Shown piece after piece: positions 8,545-17,482 of a stretch of 64,000 nt of DNA. This DNA comes from Tenacibaculum finnmarkense (GTDB lineage Bacteria > Bacteroidota > Bacteroidia > Flavobacteriales > Flavobacteriaceae): positions 60,196-124,195 of the forward strand of contig NZ_OENA01000013.1 of NCBI RefSeq assembly GCF_900239185.1. Reading direction: 5' to 3'. The position numbers and the translations under genes are program-made. The notes under the pieces are model-generated. The model made no database searches. It saw only the letters and a program-made list of their open reading frames with translations, and was not told the DNA's origin. Each line of letters opens with the position of its first letter. Position 1 is the stretch's first letter.

Positions 8545-9090
8545 TTAACTGTTTGACTCTGAATGATGAATCAATGCAAAAATAGCATAATTAATCATGT
8601 CTTGGTAATTTGCGTCAATTCCTTCAGAAACTAAGGTTTTTCCTTTGTTATCTTCAATTTGTTTTACACGAAGTAATTTTTGAAGAATTAAATCGGTTAA
8701 TGATGAAATTCGCATTTCTCGCCAAGCTTCACCGTAATCATGGTTTTTGTTTTCCATTAATTCTTTGGTGATTTTCAGGTGTTTATCATATAAAATAGTT
8801 GCCTGATTGGTGTTTAAATCGGGCTGCTGAACAACGCCTAATTCTAATTGAATAAGTGCCATTATCGAATAATTAATAATACCTATAAATTCTGGTTTTT
8901 CACCTTCATCAACTTTTCGTTGGGTATTTTCTTGTAATTGACGAATACGCTGTGCTTTGATAAAAATTTGGTCGGTTAATGAAGGAAGTCTTAAAATTCG
9001 CCAAGCGCTTCCGTAATCGCTCATCTTTTTGATAAACAAACTTCTACATTGATCTACTACTACGTCATATTGTTCAGAGGTGTGCTGCAT
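8545..9090 (-). CDS. DUF1599 (Nmad1-like) protein, tandem duplicate
   Basis: The 181-aa protein consists of two copies of one α-helical unit. Copy 1 is about residues 10-88 (KKMSDYGSAWRILRLPSLTDQI, then IINYSIMALIQLE). Copy 2 is about 100-178 (NHDYGEAWREMRISSLTDLI, then MINYAIFALIH). This is the DUF1599/nucleotide-modification-associated-domain-1 signature. The function in flavobacteria is unknown. It leads the operon with the BT_3928-type gene and is divergent from folP, with facing -7 boxes at 9115-9122 (minus) and 9150-9157 (plus). Confidence 0.85.
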   Translation of the reverse strand: MQHTSEQYDVVVDQCRSLFIKKMSDYGSAWRILRLPSLTDQIFIKAQRIRQLQENTQRKVDEGEKPEFIGIINYSIMALIQLELGVVQQPDLNTNQATILYDKHLKITKELMENKNHDYGEAWREMRISSLTDLILQKLLRVKQIEDNKGKTLVSEGIDANYQDMINYAIFALIHHSESNS

Positions 9091-9114
9091 CTTTTTTATT
9101 TAAAAGTAATGCTT

Positions 9115-9157
9115 CAAAAGTAATAAATATTACAGGCTTTTCTTATTTTTACTTTTG
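9115..9157. promoter_or_regulatory. Divergent promoter pair (DUF1599 / folP)
   Basis: TACTTTTG occurs on the minus strand at 9115-9122 (for the DUF1599 operon) and on the plus strand at 9150-9157 (for folP). Both match TAnnTTTG and are 25-50 bp from the respective start codons. Confidence 0.55.
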
Positions 9158-9206
9158 AAAATTTTAACGTTAAAAGTTGGAGTTTTATAACGAAGATTTA
9201 TAATTA

Positions 9207-10034
9207 ATGATGATGACAATTAATTGCAAAGGAAATTTAATAGACTTCACGATTCCTAAAGTAATGGGGATTTTAAATGTAACACCCGATTCTTTTTTTG
9301 ATGGAGGAAAATACAAGGATGAACAAGCTATTTTGAGTCAAACCGCTAAAATGCTAGCCGATGGCGCTACTTTTATTGATGTTGGTGCGTATTCATCAAA
9401 GCCAGGGGCAAAGCAGGTATCCGAAATAGAAGAACTAGCTCGAATTATTCCTGTAATAAAATTATTAGTGCGTACTTTTCCTGAAATAATTATTTCTGTA
9501 GATACCTTTAGAAGTGAGGTTGCAAAACAGTCTGTGCAAGCAGGGGCGGCACTTATAAATGATATTTCTGGCGGTGTTTTAGATGCCAAAATGTTTGAAA
9601 CTGTAGCAAAATTACAAGTGCCTTATATTATGATGCACATGCAAGGAACGCCTCAAAATATGCAATTAAACCCTGTTTATACTGATATTGTAAAAGAAGT
9701 AATCTTGTTTTTTGCAACACAATTAGCAAAACTTCGCGCTTTAAAAGTAAACGATGTTATTATTGATGTCGGCTTTGGTTTTGGAAAAACAACCGCACAT
9801 AATTATGAATTATTACAAAAATTATCGCTATTTGAAAGTTTAGAAGTGCCTATTTTAACAGGTATTTCTAGAAAATCGATGTTGTATAAATTATTAGATA
9901 TTTTACCTGCCGATGCTTTAAATGCGACAACGGTAGCAAATACCATTGCTTTGTTAAACGGAACTAATATTTTAAGAGTTCATGATGTAAAACAAGCAGT
10001 AGAAGCAGTAAAAATTGTAAAGCAAGTGCAGTAG
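9207..10034 (+). CDS. folP: Dihydropteroate synthase
   Basis: It condenses 6-hydroxymethyl-dihydropterin pyrophosphate with p-aminobenzoate in folate synthesis (EC 2.5.1.15). The 275-aa TIM-barrel protein shows the signature VMGILNVTPDSFFDGG (about 19-34), then IDVGAYSSKPG, SVDTF, INDISGG, MHMQGTPQNMQ, DVGFGFGKTTAHNYELL and the late GISRKSM. Three Met codons are stacked at the start; the first is used here. Its own promoter faces that of DUF1599. Sulfonamide target, cytoplasmic. Confidence 0.96.
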   Translation: MMMTINCKGNLIDFTIPKVMGILNVTPDSFFDGGKYKDEQAILSQTAKMLADGATFIDVGAYSSKPGAKQVSEIEELARIIPVIKLLVRTFPEIIISVDTFRSEVAKQSVQAGAALINDISGGVLDAKMFETVAKLQVPYIMMHMQGTPQNMQLNPVYTDIVKEVILFFATQLAKLRALKVNDVIIDVGFGFGKTTAHNYELLQKLSLFESLEVPILTGISRKSMLYKLLDILPADALNATTVANTIALLNGTNILRVHDVKQAVEAVKIVKQVQ

Positions 10035-10079
10035 TTACGTGTTTTAAAAGGAGTACATTTACTAAAAACACTATAATTA

Positions 10080-10862
10080 ATGAATTTAGATTTTATTGAT
10101 TTTTCGTTTCTTGACCTGCTCGATATTATTTTAGTAGCGGTGTTACTATATTATATTTACAAGTTATTAAAAGGAACGGTTGCTGTAAATATCGTTATCG
10201 GTATTACTTTAATTTTTGTGATTTGGCAAATAACGCAAGCGCTTCACATGGAAATGTTGAGCGGTATTTTGGGCTATTTATTATCGGGAGGAGTCATTGC
10301 TTTAATTATTGTTTTTCAGCAAGAGATTAGAAAATTTTTATTGATGATAGGAACGACTAATTTTTCGACTAAAAGAGGTTTTTTAAATCAACTGACATTT
10401 TTAAAGGCCGAAATTAATTCAGAAACGGATATTAAAACAATTTTAAATGCGTGTATTAGTATGGCAAAAACTAAAACAGGCGCTTTAATTGTTATCGAAA
10501 AAACAAATAATCTTGATTTTATCGTAAATACAGGCGATCAAATGAATGCGCTAGTAAACGAGGCTATTTTAGAAAGTATTTTTTATAAAAATAGTCCGCT
10601 GCATGATGGGGCTACCGTAATTAGAGATAATTTTATTGTAGCAACTCGGGTGGTTTTACCTATTTCGGCAAGCACTAAATTACCCGCTCGTTTTGGTTTG
10701 CGTCATAGAGCAGCAATTGGTGTAACTGAAAAAACAGATGCTATTTGTTTGTTAGTATCGGAAGAAACTGGCGAAATATCGTATATAAATAACGGTGAAT
10801 TTGTATTGTATAAAACATTAGAAAATTTACTAATAAAGCTTCAAAATGATTTAACTACTTAA
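10080..10862 (+). CDS. cdaA: Diadenylate cyclase (c-di-AMP synthase)
   Basis: It makes cyclic di-AMP from two ATP. The 260-aa protein has three N-terminal transmembrane segments (about residues 10-85) and a DAC domain (about 95-250). The catalytic DGA motif is at 176-178 (PLHDGATVI) and the RHR motif at 208-210 (GLRHRAAIG), both intact. It lies 45 bp after folP on the same strand and is probably co-transcribed. It ends at a hairpin terminator (10877-10902). Confidence 0.94.
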   Translation: MNLDFIDFSFLDLLDIILVAVLLYYIYKLLKGTVAVNIVIGITLIFVIWQITQALHMEMLSGILGYLLSGGVIALIIVFQQEIRKFLLMIGTTNFSTKRGFLNQLTFLKAEINSETDIKTILNACISMAKTKTGALIVIEKTNNLDFIVNTGDQMNALVNEAILESIFYKNSPLHDGATVIRDNFIVATRVVLPISASTKLPARFGLRHRAAIGVTEKTDAICLLVSEETGEISYINNGEFVLYKTLENLLIKLQNDLTT

Positions 10863-10876
10863 AAATATAACACAAA

Positions 10877-10902
10877 AAAAGCTCGCAAATTGCGAGCTTT
10901 TA
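10877..10902. terminator. Bidirectional terminator (cdaA / LEA-like lipoprotein)
   Basis: AAAAGCTCGCAA pairs with TTGCGAGCTTTT, with A-runs and T-runs on both sides, between convergent genes. Confidence 0.85.
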
Positions 10903-10922
10903 ATTTGTACGAAAATTTAAAA

Positions 10923-11411
10923 TTATTTAGCAGGAGCCATTTTAGCCATAATAGCGTTCATAACACCGTTATATTTTTTAACACCTTCAGCATCTAAAGA
11001 AGAAACAATTTCTTTTCCTTTAGCAGCTAATTCAACACCTTTTTTAGCTAATGAAGCATTCTTTAAAACATCACCTTTAGCAGCGATATAATCGTTTGCG
11101 TAAGAAGCATAGTTATTTAAGTGTTCAGCAACTTTAGGATCTTTAAATGCAGGAATTGAAACTCCAGCAAGTTTAGAGGTTACAGCTTCGGTAGCAGCAT
11201 TAACAGCCTTTGTTGCAGCATCAGTAGTAGCATCAACAGCTTTTGTTGCAGCGTTAGTAGTTGCATGAGCAGCTTTTGTAGCAGCATCTTTTGTTGCATC
11301 AGCAGCTTTAGCAGCAGCTTCAACAGTTGCATCTTTAGCTTCAGCAGCTTTTTTACAAGAAGTTGCTAATAAAGAAGCAGCAACAGAGATAGTTAAAATT
11401 ACTTTTTTCAT
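10923..11411 (-). CDS. Alanine-rich lipoprotein with LEA-like 11-mer repeats
   Basis: This 162-aa protein has a signal peptide ending in a lipobox (LLATSC), then about 70 residues of alanine-, lysine- and threonine-rich 11-residue repeats (AADATKDAATKA, AHATTNAATKA, VDATTDAATKA). The repeats resemble the amphipathic helix of group-3 LEA proteins. A more ordinary helical end (about 95-160) follows. Membrane or desiccation protection, or a cell-envelope spacer, are possible roles; none is demonstrated. The repeats are also visible in the DNA and make this gene prone to length change. Confidence 0.75.
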   Translation of the reverse strand: MKKVILTISVAASLLATSCKKAAEAKDATVEAAAKAADATKDAATKAAHATTNAATKAVDATTDAATKAVNAATEAVTSKLAGVSIPAFKDPKVAEHLNNYASYANDYIAAKGDVLKNASLAKKGVELAAKGKEIVSSLDAEGVKKYNGVMNAIMAKMAPAK

Positions 11412-11480
11412 CGTATTATGATTTTTAGTTTATAGATTGATAGGGCAAATGTATTCTATTGTGCTTTGTAAACAAACTAA

Positions 11481-13247
11481 TTACGAAGTAATTTCAGTTT
11501 TAAACTGTTTTTTATATAAATTTTTGTAGTAGCCATCTTTTTTGTTTAGTAACTCGGCATGGCTACCTTTTTCAACAATTTCGCCTTTGTCCATTACAAT
11601 AATAGTATCTGCCTTTTTTATAGTTGCTAATCTGTGGGCAATGACTATTGATGTTCTGTTTTTGGTGATTTTATCCGTAGCATATTGAATCATTTTTTCG
11701 GAATGTGTATCAACAGAAGAAGTTGCTTCATCTAAAATTAAAATACTTGGTTTGCTAACATAAGCTCGTAAAAAAGCAATTAATTGACGTTGTCCTGATG
11801 ATAGCATTCCGCCACGTTCTTTCACATTATAAGAATAACCATTAGGCAAACTCATAATAAACTCATGAATACCAATTTGTTTTGCCGCTTGTTTTACTTC
11901 ATCCAAAGAAATATGTTTGCTTTTTAAAGAGATATTATTAAAAATAGTATCAGAAAATAAAAATACATCTTGTAAAACAACGGCAATTTTTTCTCGCAAC
12001 GCATTAATTTCATACTCTTGAACAGGTATATTATCTAAGTAAATAGTACCGCTATCTATTTCATAAAAACGATTGATTAAATTGATAATAGTTGACTTTC
12101 CTGCACCAGTAGCACCAACAATGGCAATGGTTTGTCCTTTTTGAACATCAAAAGAAATACCTTTTAAAATTTCTTCTCCTTTAATATAGCTAAAATGTAC
12201 ATCTTTAAAAGAAATATTTCCTTCTAAAGTATCTGTAGTAATGGTGCCGCTTTTGGTTATTGAACTTTTGGTATCAATAATATCAAAAACACGTTCGCCA
12301 GCTACAATTCCCATTTGTAGTTGATTAAATTTATCAGCAATTTGACGTAGTGGTCTAAATAACATTTGTGCCATTTTTATAAAACCAATAATGGCAGCAA
12401 CAGAAACAGTATTATCTGCAATAACTTGCAATCCGCCGTACCAAACGATTAAACTAATAGCTATTGACGATAATATTTCGGCAATTGGAAAAAAAATAGA
12501 GTAGTACCAAACCGTTTTTATATAGGCTTTTTTATGTTTATCATTGATGCCAACAAAGTTTTGATATTCTATTTTCTCACGATTAAAAAGCTGTACAATT
12601 TTCATTCCTGTAACTCTTTCTTGCACAAATCCGTTGAGGTTTGCTACTTGATTTCGAACATCCTGAAAAGTAGATTTAATCGCTATTTGAAATATTTTTG
12701 TAGCATAAATTAAAATAGGTAAAGTTGCCAATGCAATAAGTGCTAACCTCCAATTAGTGTATAGCATTACAATAATTACAACCACCATTTTTAAAAGATC
12801 GCTAATAATCATAAAAACCCCTTGCGAAAAGAAATTCGCAATAGTTTCAATATCTGACACTACACGAGTTACTAATTTACCAACCGATGAATTATCAAAA
12901 TAACTCATTTTAAAAGATAAAATTTTTCGAAATGTTTTGCTTCTAATATCTCTAATAATATGTTGCCCCACCCAATTGGCGTAGTAAATAAAGCTGAACT
13001 GAAATAAAACCTGCACCCATAAAGTAACTAACATCGCTATTGTATAGTACAATAATCGAGTTAAATCTTTATGGGTTACAAAATCATCAATAGCCATCAT
13101 TAAAATAACGGGGCTGAGTACTGCAAATATTGCTAAAAGTATGGTAGAACTTGCTGCTATAATAAATCGTACACGATACCGTTTTGCAAAACTCATCAGT
13201 CTTACAAAAATTTTCATATCGAACGCTTTTCCTGTTTTTTTACTCAC
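11481..13247 (-). CDS. ABC exporter, fused permease/ATPase (MsbA-like)
   Basis: This 588-aa half-transporter carries six transmembrane helices (about 20-320) and a nucleotide-binding domain (about 345-575). Walker A is GATGAGKST, the signature is LSSGQRQL, Walker B is ILILDEATSSVD and the H-loop is AHRLAT. The substrate cannot be deduced; lipid or drug export is typical of the family. The start is a GTG at 13247 that overlaps the truA stop by one base (TAGTG). I prefer it because the N-terminus KKTGKAFDMKIF is a family-typical opening. Translational coupling with truA is likely. Confidence 0.88.
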   Translation of the reverse strand: MSKKTGKAFDMKIFVRLMSFAKRYRVRFIIAASSTILLAIFAVLSPVILMMAIDDFVTHKDLTRLLYYTIAMLVTLWVQVLFQFSFIYYANWVGQHIIRDIRSKTFRKILSFKMSYFDNSSVGKLVTRVVSDIETIANFFSQGVFMIISDLLKMVVVIIVMLYTNWRLALIALATLPILIYATKIFQIAIKSTFQDVRNQVANLNGFVQERVTGMKIVQLFNREKIEYQNFVGINDKHKKAYIKTVWYYSIFFPIAEILSSIAISLIVWYGGLQVIADNTVSVAAIIGFIKMAQMLFRPLRQIADKFNQLQMGIVAGERVFDIIDTKSSITKSGTITTDTLEGNISFKDVHFSYIKGEEILKGISFDVQKGQTIAIVGATGAGKSTIINLINRFYEIDSGTIYLDNIPVQEYEINALREKIAVVLQDVFLFSDTIFNNISLKSKHISLDEVKQAAKQIGIHEFIMSLPNGYSYNVKERGGMLSSGQRQLIAFLRAYVSKPSILILDEATSSVDTHSEKMIQYATDKITKNRTSIVIAHRLATIKKADTIIVMDKGEIVEKGSHAELLNKKDGYYKNLYKKQFKTEITS

Positions 13248-13981
13248 TATATATAGGGGTATACTACTTTTGTTAAAAATAATCCTTTTGCGGGAACCGA
13301 TGTTCCTGCGTTGCTTCTGTTTTTACTAGCGATAATTTTATGAAAATCATCAATTGTTGTTTTGCCTGTACCAATATCAATTAAAGTACCCACAATAGCA
13401 CGCACCATGTTTCTTAAAAACCGATTTGCGCTAATATGAAACGTCAATTCATTGCCTTTTAACTCCCAGATGGCATTGGTAACATCGCAATTAAAAGTAT
13501 GCACGTCCGATTTTACCTTCGAAAAACACTCAAAATCTTCATGTTCATATAAAATTGCTGCCGCTTGGTTCATCAAATCAACATCCAATTTCTGATTGTA
13601 TAATTGCCAAGAAGTATCTAATGAAAACGGGTTTCTGCCAAGCCAAATTTTGTATTCATAACTTCTGCTACTTGCATCAAAACGAGTATGTGCATCATTG
13701 TGCACTAATTTACAGTTAAAAATTACAATATCATCAGGTAAAAGTGCATTTAATCGGAAGGCAAATTTATTAGTTAAAACCACATCGGTATCAAAATGCG
13801 CAAACATTTGTGAAGCATGCACGCCAGCATCTGTTCTTCCTGCGCCTGTAATGCTTATATTTTCTCTTAAAACAGTGCTAATTGCCTTGTTTATTTTTTC
13901 TTGTACCGAAACTGCATCAGGTTGTATTTGCCAACCATGATAATTTTTTCCTTTATACGCTAATTCAATAAAATATCTCAA
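13247..13981 (-). CDS. truA: tRNA pseudouridine(38-40) synthase
   Basis: It isomerises uridines 38-40 in the tRNA anticodon arm. The 244-aa length is normal. Motifs are YFIELAYKGKNYHGWQIQP at the N-terminus, the catalytic aspartate in ITGAGRTDAGVHASQM (about residue 51), FHISANRFLRNMVRAIVGTL, and the end SNAGTSVPAKGLFLTKVVYP. It is first in a two-gene unit with the ABC exporter, overlapping it by one base. Confidence 0.95.
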   Translation of the reverse strand: MRYFIELAYKGKNYHGWQIQPDAVSVQEKINKAISTVLRENISITGAGRTDAGVHASQMFAHFDTDVVLTNKFAFRLNALLPDDIVIFNCKLVHNDAHTRFDASSRSYEYKIWLGRNPFSLDTSWQLYNQKLDVDLMNQAAAILYEHEDFECFSKVKSDVHTFNCDVTNAIWELKGNELTFHISANRFLRNMVRAIVGTLIDIGTGKTTIDDFHKIIASKNRSNAGTSVPAKGLFLTKVVYPYI

Positions 13982-14083
13982 AAAACTACAAAATTTAAGT
14001 GGCTAAATTATGAAATAATAGCTTGAGTTGTTAAGGCTATTCGAATAAATATCTACAGAATTTTTATTTTAGATAATTATTTT

Positions 14084-14174
14084 TTGAAGCAATTTCCCGC
14101 TTTCCACACTCGCTCTTTTTTTGAAGAAAAATCAAAAAAAGGAGCTCAAACAAATGCTTCAATCGGGGCTAGGC
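14084..14174 (-). repeat. Family-1 interspersed repeat, copy C
   Basis: Reverse-orientation copy from TTGAAGC to the complement of GCCTAG. Unlike most copies it sits in a divergent gap (truA / phosphodiesterase), not at a gene end. Confidence 0.85.
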
Positions 14175-14242
14175 ATTTGTGCTACTTTCAAAATGTAAGA
14201 AAATAGCATAAAATTCACATCACATTGATTAGTTTTGTTCTG

Positions 14243-14737
14243 ATGAAAAAAATACTGCTACTTTCTGACACTCATAGTTATATTGACGATCAAATATTAA
14301 AATTTGTAAAACAAGCCGATCAGGTTTGGCATGCCGGCGATATTGGCGATTTAAAAGTTACCGATACCATAAAAGAATACAAACCTTTACAAGCAGTTTA
14401 CGGTAATATTGATGATAACAATGCCAGAGCAGAATTTCCGTTAGATGATAAATTTACTGTTGAAGGTGTTTCAGTTTGGATTACGCATATAGGTGGTTAT
14501 CCGAATGCTTATAAACCTAGAGTGAGGGAGGCGTTGCAGAAAAAATCCCCAAAAATATTTATCAGCGGGCATTCGCATATTTTAAAAGTGCAATACGACC
14601 AGAAATTTAATTTATTACATTTAAATCCAGGAGCAGCAGGAAAGCATGGTTTTCATAAAGTAAGAACCATGTTAAGGTTTGAGTTAGATAAAGGAGAAAT
14701 AAAAAACATGGAAGTTATAGAATTAGCTAAGCGCTAA
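14243..14737 (+). CDS. YfcE/MJ0936-type metallophosphoesterase
   Basis: This 164-aa calcineurin-like phosphodiesterase has the family's metal-binding blocks in order: LLLSDTHSYID (residues 5-15), WHAGDIGD (about 36-43), VYGNIDDNN (about 60), and the histidines in WITHIGGYP and ISGHSHI, ending LHLNPGAAG. It probably hydrolyses small phosphodiesters; the physiological substrate is unknown. The start is the ATG at 14243 (MKKILLLSDTH), as the upstream in-frame TTG would add non-family residues. Its stop overlaps the convergent kinase gene by four bases. Confidence 0.9.
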   Translation: MKKILLLSDTHSYIDDQILKFVKQADQVWHAGDIGDLKVTDTIKEYKPLQAVYGNIDDNNARAEFPLDDKFTVEGVSVWITHIGGYPNAYKPRVREALQKKSPKIFISGHSHILKVQYDQKFNLLHLNPGAAGKHGFHKVRTMLRFELDKGEIKNMEVIELAKR

Positions 14738-16596
14738 GTTATTGATGAAAAATCAAATGTTTCTTTATGTTTAATTGGTACAATAATCGTTATTTTCGTG
14801 CCTTTATTTTTATCCGATTTGATGATAAATGTACCTTTCATCATTTCAATTCTTGCCGATATTTGCTTTAAACCGATGCCGTTATTAATTGCCGAATTAA
14901 CTATAGAAAAACCAATTCCATCATCATTAATAAATATATTTAGCGCATCATTATCTTGTTTTATAATTATTTGCGCATAGCTAGCTTCACTGTGTTTTAG
15001 AATATTATTGATAAGTTCTTGAACAATATTATATATTTTCATTTCAAAATCTTGCTGATATCTATCAATATTTTGAGCAGAAACATCAAACTGTAATTGA
15101 CAGTTAGAATATTTTTTAGCAACATCTTTTAAAGCATATTCCAAACCGAATTTCAATAAAATAGAAGAAATAAGATTGTGCGATAAATCTCTAACTTTTT
15201 CAGAGGCTTCTAAAATAATTCCTTGTGTTTTTTCAATTTCAAGAGGAATACTGCCTTTAAATTGTTTTTTTGAGGCACCTAAGTGCATATTTGCCGATGA
15301 TAATAAGGCGCTTACATTGTCGTGTAAAATTTCGGCTATTTGTTTTCGTTCAGATTCTTTAGCATCAATAGTAGCGTTTAATATTTTTGTTTGTGTTTCT
15401 GATTTTATTTTTTCAATAGCCTGTTGTTCTCGTAAATTATTTTCAGAAAGTTTTAGTTGTAAGTTTTTTTGACGGAGTTTGTAATTATACACAATACCTG
15501 CCGATATAATGATAACCAATAAGCTTAAAGCACCAAATAACCAGGTTGTTTTATTGTCTTTCGCTTCTACAAGTTTTCGTTGTTCTGTAACTAAGTTTAC
15601 TTTTTGTTGTTCTAAAGTTTCTTTGTGTTTTACGGTTATTTCTTGAATAATACTTCGAACTTCTTTCTCTCGTTGATTGTCTTGAATATCGTATGATAAT
15701 TCTTGATAATCGTAGGCTTTATAATCTTTTAAATTTCGCATAGCCCATGCCAAGTTGTAGTATAATGTAGATTTATGTTTAACCGCTACAGGGCTGTTAT
15801 TATCTTGTATTAACCCAATAGCTTCTAGGTAGGTGTTCTTAGCTTTTTTGAATTGATTTAAAGACAAATAAATATTAGCTAGGCTATTTAATGATATTGC
15901 TTGTTTTACGTTATCATTTCTTTTTTGATGAATTGTAATCGCTTTTATGGCAAAAAATTTTGCTTTTTCGAAAAGAGAATCTTGCTGATAAATCCCCGAT
16001 AAATTAATATAAGAAAGCGCCTTGTTTTTTAAGTTTTTTTCGCTGACAAAGTCAAGCTTCTGTAGTTTATTATAAAAAAAAATAGCAGAATCTTTACTCG
16101 TGTTTGCTTTTTCTTTATTCTTTTTTAATTGAGTGCTGTAATTTTTTTGATAAGCGCTGCCAATTCTTAAATAAATTTCAGCTGAAATAGCTTTTGTAGC
16201 TAAAATTTCATTTTCTTGAGAAAAAGAATTGTTGTTTTTCTCAAGAAAATGAAGGGCTATTTTATAATACTCTAATGATTTGTTGTAGTTGTTTGTTTTA
16301 TCGTATATATCGGCTATTAGCATAGCTGTTAAATAGGTAAATTTGTGGTTTTTATTTTTTTTGCTTTTTTGAAACAGTAAAAAACCACTTTTCAAGGAAG
16401 AAATATATGCTCCTTTATTATATTCTTTTAATATTTTTTGATAAACTACTTTTAGAGGACTATCATTTTGAGTACTAAAAGACTGTTCTAAAGGAGCATA
16501 TTTATTAATGTTTGCAATTAGATTACAAGAAATAAACAGAATTAACCAACTAACTAATAGTTTTGTTTTTAGAATCTTTTGAATATCATTTTTCAA
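14734..16596 (-). CDS. TPR-containing sensor histidine kinase (HisKA_3/NarX type)
   Basis: This 620-aa protein has an N-terminal export signal or membrane anchor, TPR-like helices in the periplasm (about 45-310), a coiled coil, a single transmembrane helix (about 352-372), a HisKA_3 domain with the phospho-acceptor His425 (ILHDN), and a HATPase_c domain (NNILKHSEAS, NDDGIGF, NGIGLKQISARI). This architecture pairs with NarL/LuxR regulators; the likely partner is the regulator at 21606-22256. Between them lie a lipoprotein, an outer-membrane barrel, a GLPGLI protein and a secreted peptide, suggesting the kinase reports on that envelope system. Confidence 0.88.
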   Translation of the reverse strand: MKNDIQKILKTKLLVSWLILFISCNLIANINKYAPLEQSFSTQNDSPLKVVYQKILKEYNKGAYISSLKSGFLLFQKSKKNKNHKFTYLTAMLIADIYDKTNNYNKSLEYYKIALHFLEKNNNSFSQENEILATKAISAEIYLRIGSAYQKNYSTQLKKNKEKANTSKDSAIFFYNKLQKLDFVSEKNLKNKALSYINLSGIYQQDSLFEKAKFFAIKAITIHQKRNDNVKQAISLNSLANIYLSLNQFKKAKNTYLEAIGLIQDNNSPVAVKHKSTLYYNLAWAMRNLKDYKAYDYQELSYDIQDNQREKEVRSIIQEITVKHKETLEQQKVNLVTEQRKLVEAKDNKTTWLFGALSLLVIIISAGIVYNYKLRQKNLQLKLSENNLREQQAIEKIKSETQTKILNATIDAKESERKQIAEILHDNVSALLSSANMHLGASKKQFKGSIPLEIEKTQGIILEASEKVRDLSHNLISSILLKFGLEYALKDVAKKYSNCQLQFDVSAQNIDRYQQDFEMKIYNIVQELINNILKHSEASYAQIIIKQDNDALNIFINDDGIGFSIVNSAINNGIGLKQISARIEMMKGTFIIKSDKNKGTKITIIVPIKHKETFDFSSIT

Positions 16597-16650
16597 ATGA
16601 AAATAATTTAAGAGTAATTAGCTCAAAAATACGTCTTTTATATAAGAAAA

Positions 16651-17340
16651 TTATTCATTACCATTTACAATTATAATTCTTGGTTTTCTACCATAAGCTT
16701 CCATAGCTTTACGAGAACTGGTAATTCCTTTAATTGCTGAATATTTATGATTTACAAAATCTATTCTTAAAGTGTTTTGATTAGCTGAAAGAGCAATCGT
16801 TTCTGAGAAATCTTTTTTAGTCGTATTTCCTTTAGATAAATGAACTTCGTAGGTTGCTATTTCTTGATTATAGGTAAATGTTGTAGCAACATTGTTGTTT
16901 ACTTTAAAAGAAAGTAAATAAGTACCATCGTTATTTTCGGTAACACTATAAGAATTTAAAAATTCGGTAATGTTTCTTTTAGCAAGGTTACTATTTTGGT
17001 CTTCAATAGTTATTTTTTTTCTATTTCCTTTATTAGCATCTAAAAAACCAATAACTAACTGCTCATTTTCTATTAAAAAATCATTACTGTATTTCTTAGT
17101 CGTTTTATTGCTTGCTTCCGATAAAATAATTTCATTAGCATTTTCGCTATTTTTAAGACTAGTTACGTCGGTATAATTTGTTGTTTTTAAATCGATAGAA
17201 TAGGCGCCGTTTGCATCTCTTTTAAGACTGTAAGATTCTAATAATTTTTGTTGTACTGCGCTAGGAACTTCTGTTTGGTTAGAAGTGCAAGCTGTTAAAG
17301 CTAAAATTGAAGCTACTAATAATTGGGTTGTCTTAATCAT
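16651..17340 (-). CDS. Lipoprotein with duplicated β domain, unknown function
   Basis: The family is not recognised. The signal peptide ends in a lipobox (ALTAC). The 229-aa body contains two copies of one ~85-residue unit. Copy 1 is about 33-118 (LLESYSLKRDANGAYSIDLK, ending KKITIEDQN). Copy 2 is about 127-212 (FLNSYSVTENNDGTYLLSFK, with NTTKKDFSETI matching NKTTKKYSNDF of copy 1). The C-terminus is basic (RKPRIIIV). It sits between the kinase and the barrel gene on the same strand, so an accessory or ligand-binding role at the cell surface is possible. Confidence 0.65.
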   Translation of the reverse strand: MIKTTQLLVASILALTACTSNQTEVPSAVQQKLLESYSLKRDANGAYSIDLKTTNYTDVTSLKNSENANEIILSEASNKTTKKYSNDFLIENEQLVIGFLDANKGNRKKITIEDQNSNLAKRNITEFLNSYSVTENNDGTYLLSFKVNNNVATTFTYNQEIATYEVHLSKGNTTKKDFSETIALSANQNTLRIDFVNHKYSAIKGITSSRKAMEAYGRKPRIIIVNGNE

Positions 17341-17482
17341 AATTTATTATTTATTTGGTGTTAGTTTATTTTTTTTAGTAATTTTAAAGTTACTCCTTGT
17401 TTAGTAATACTTGCTTTATCTCTTAAAAATTCTCTTGATTTTTTTTATAGGGTGTTGGTCGCTGCCTTTAACTCCAAAATTA

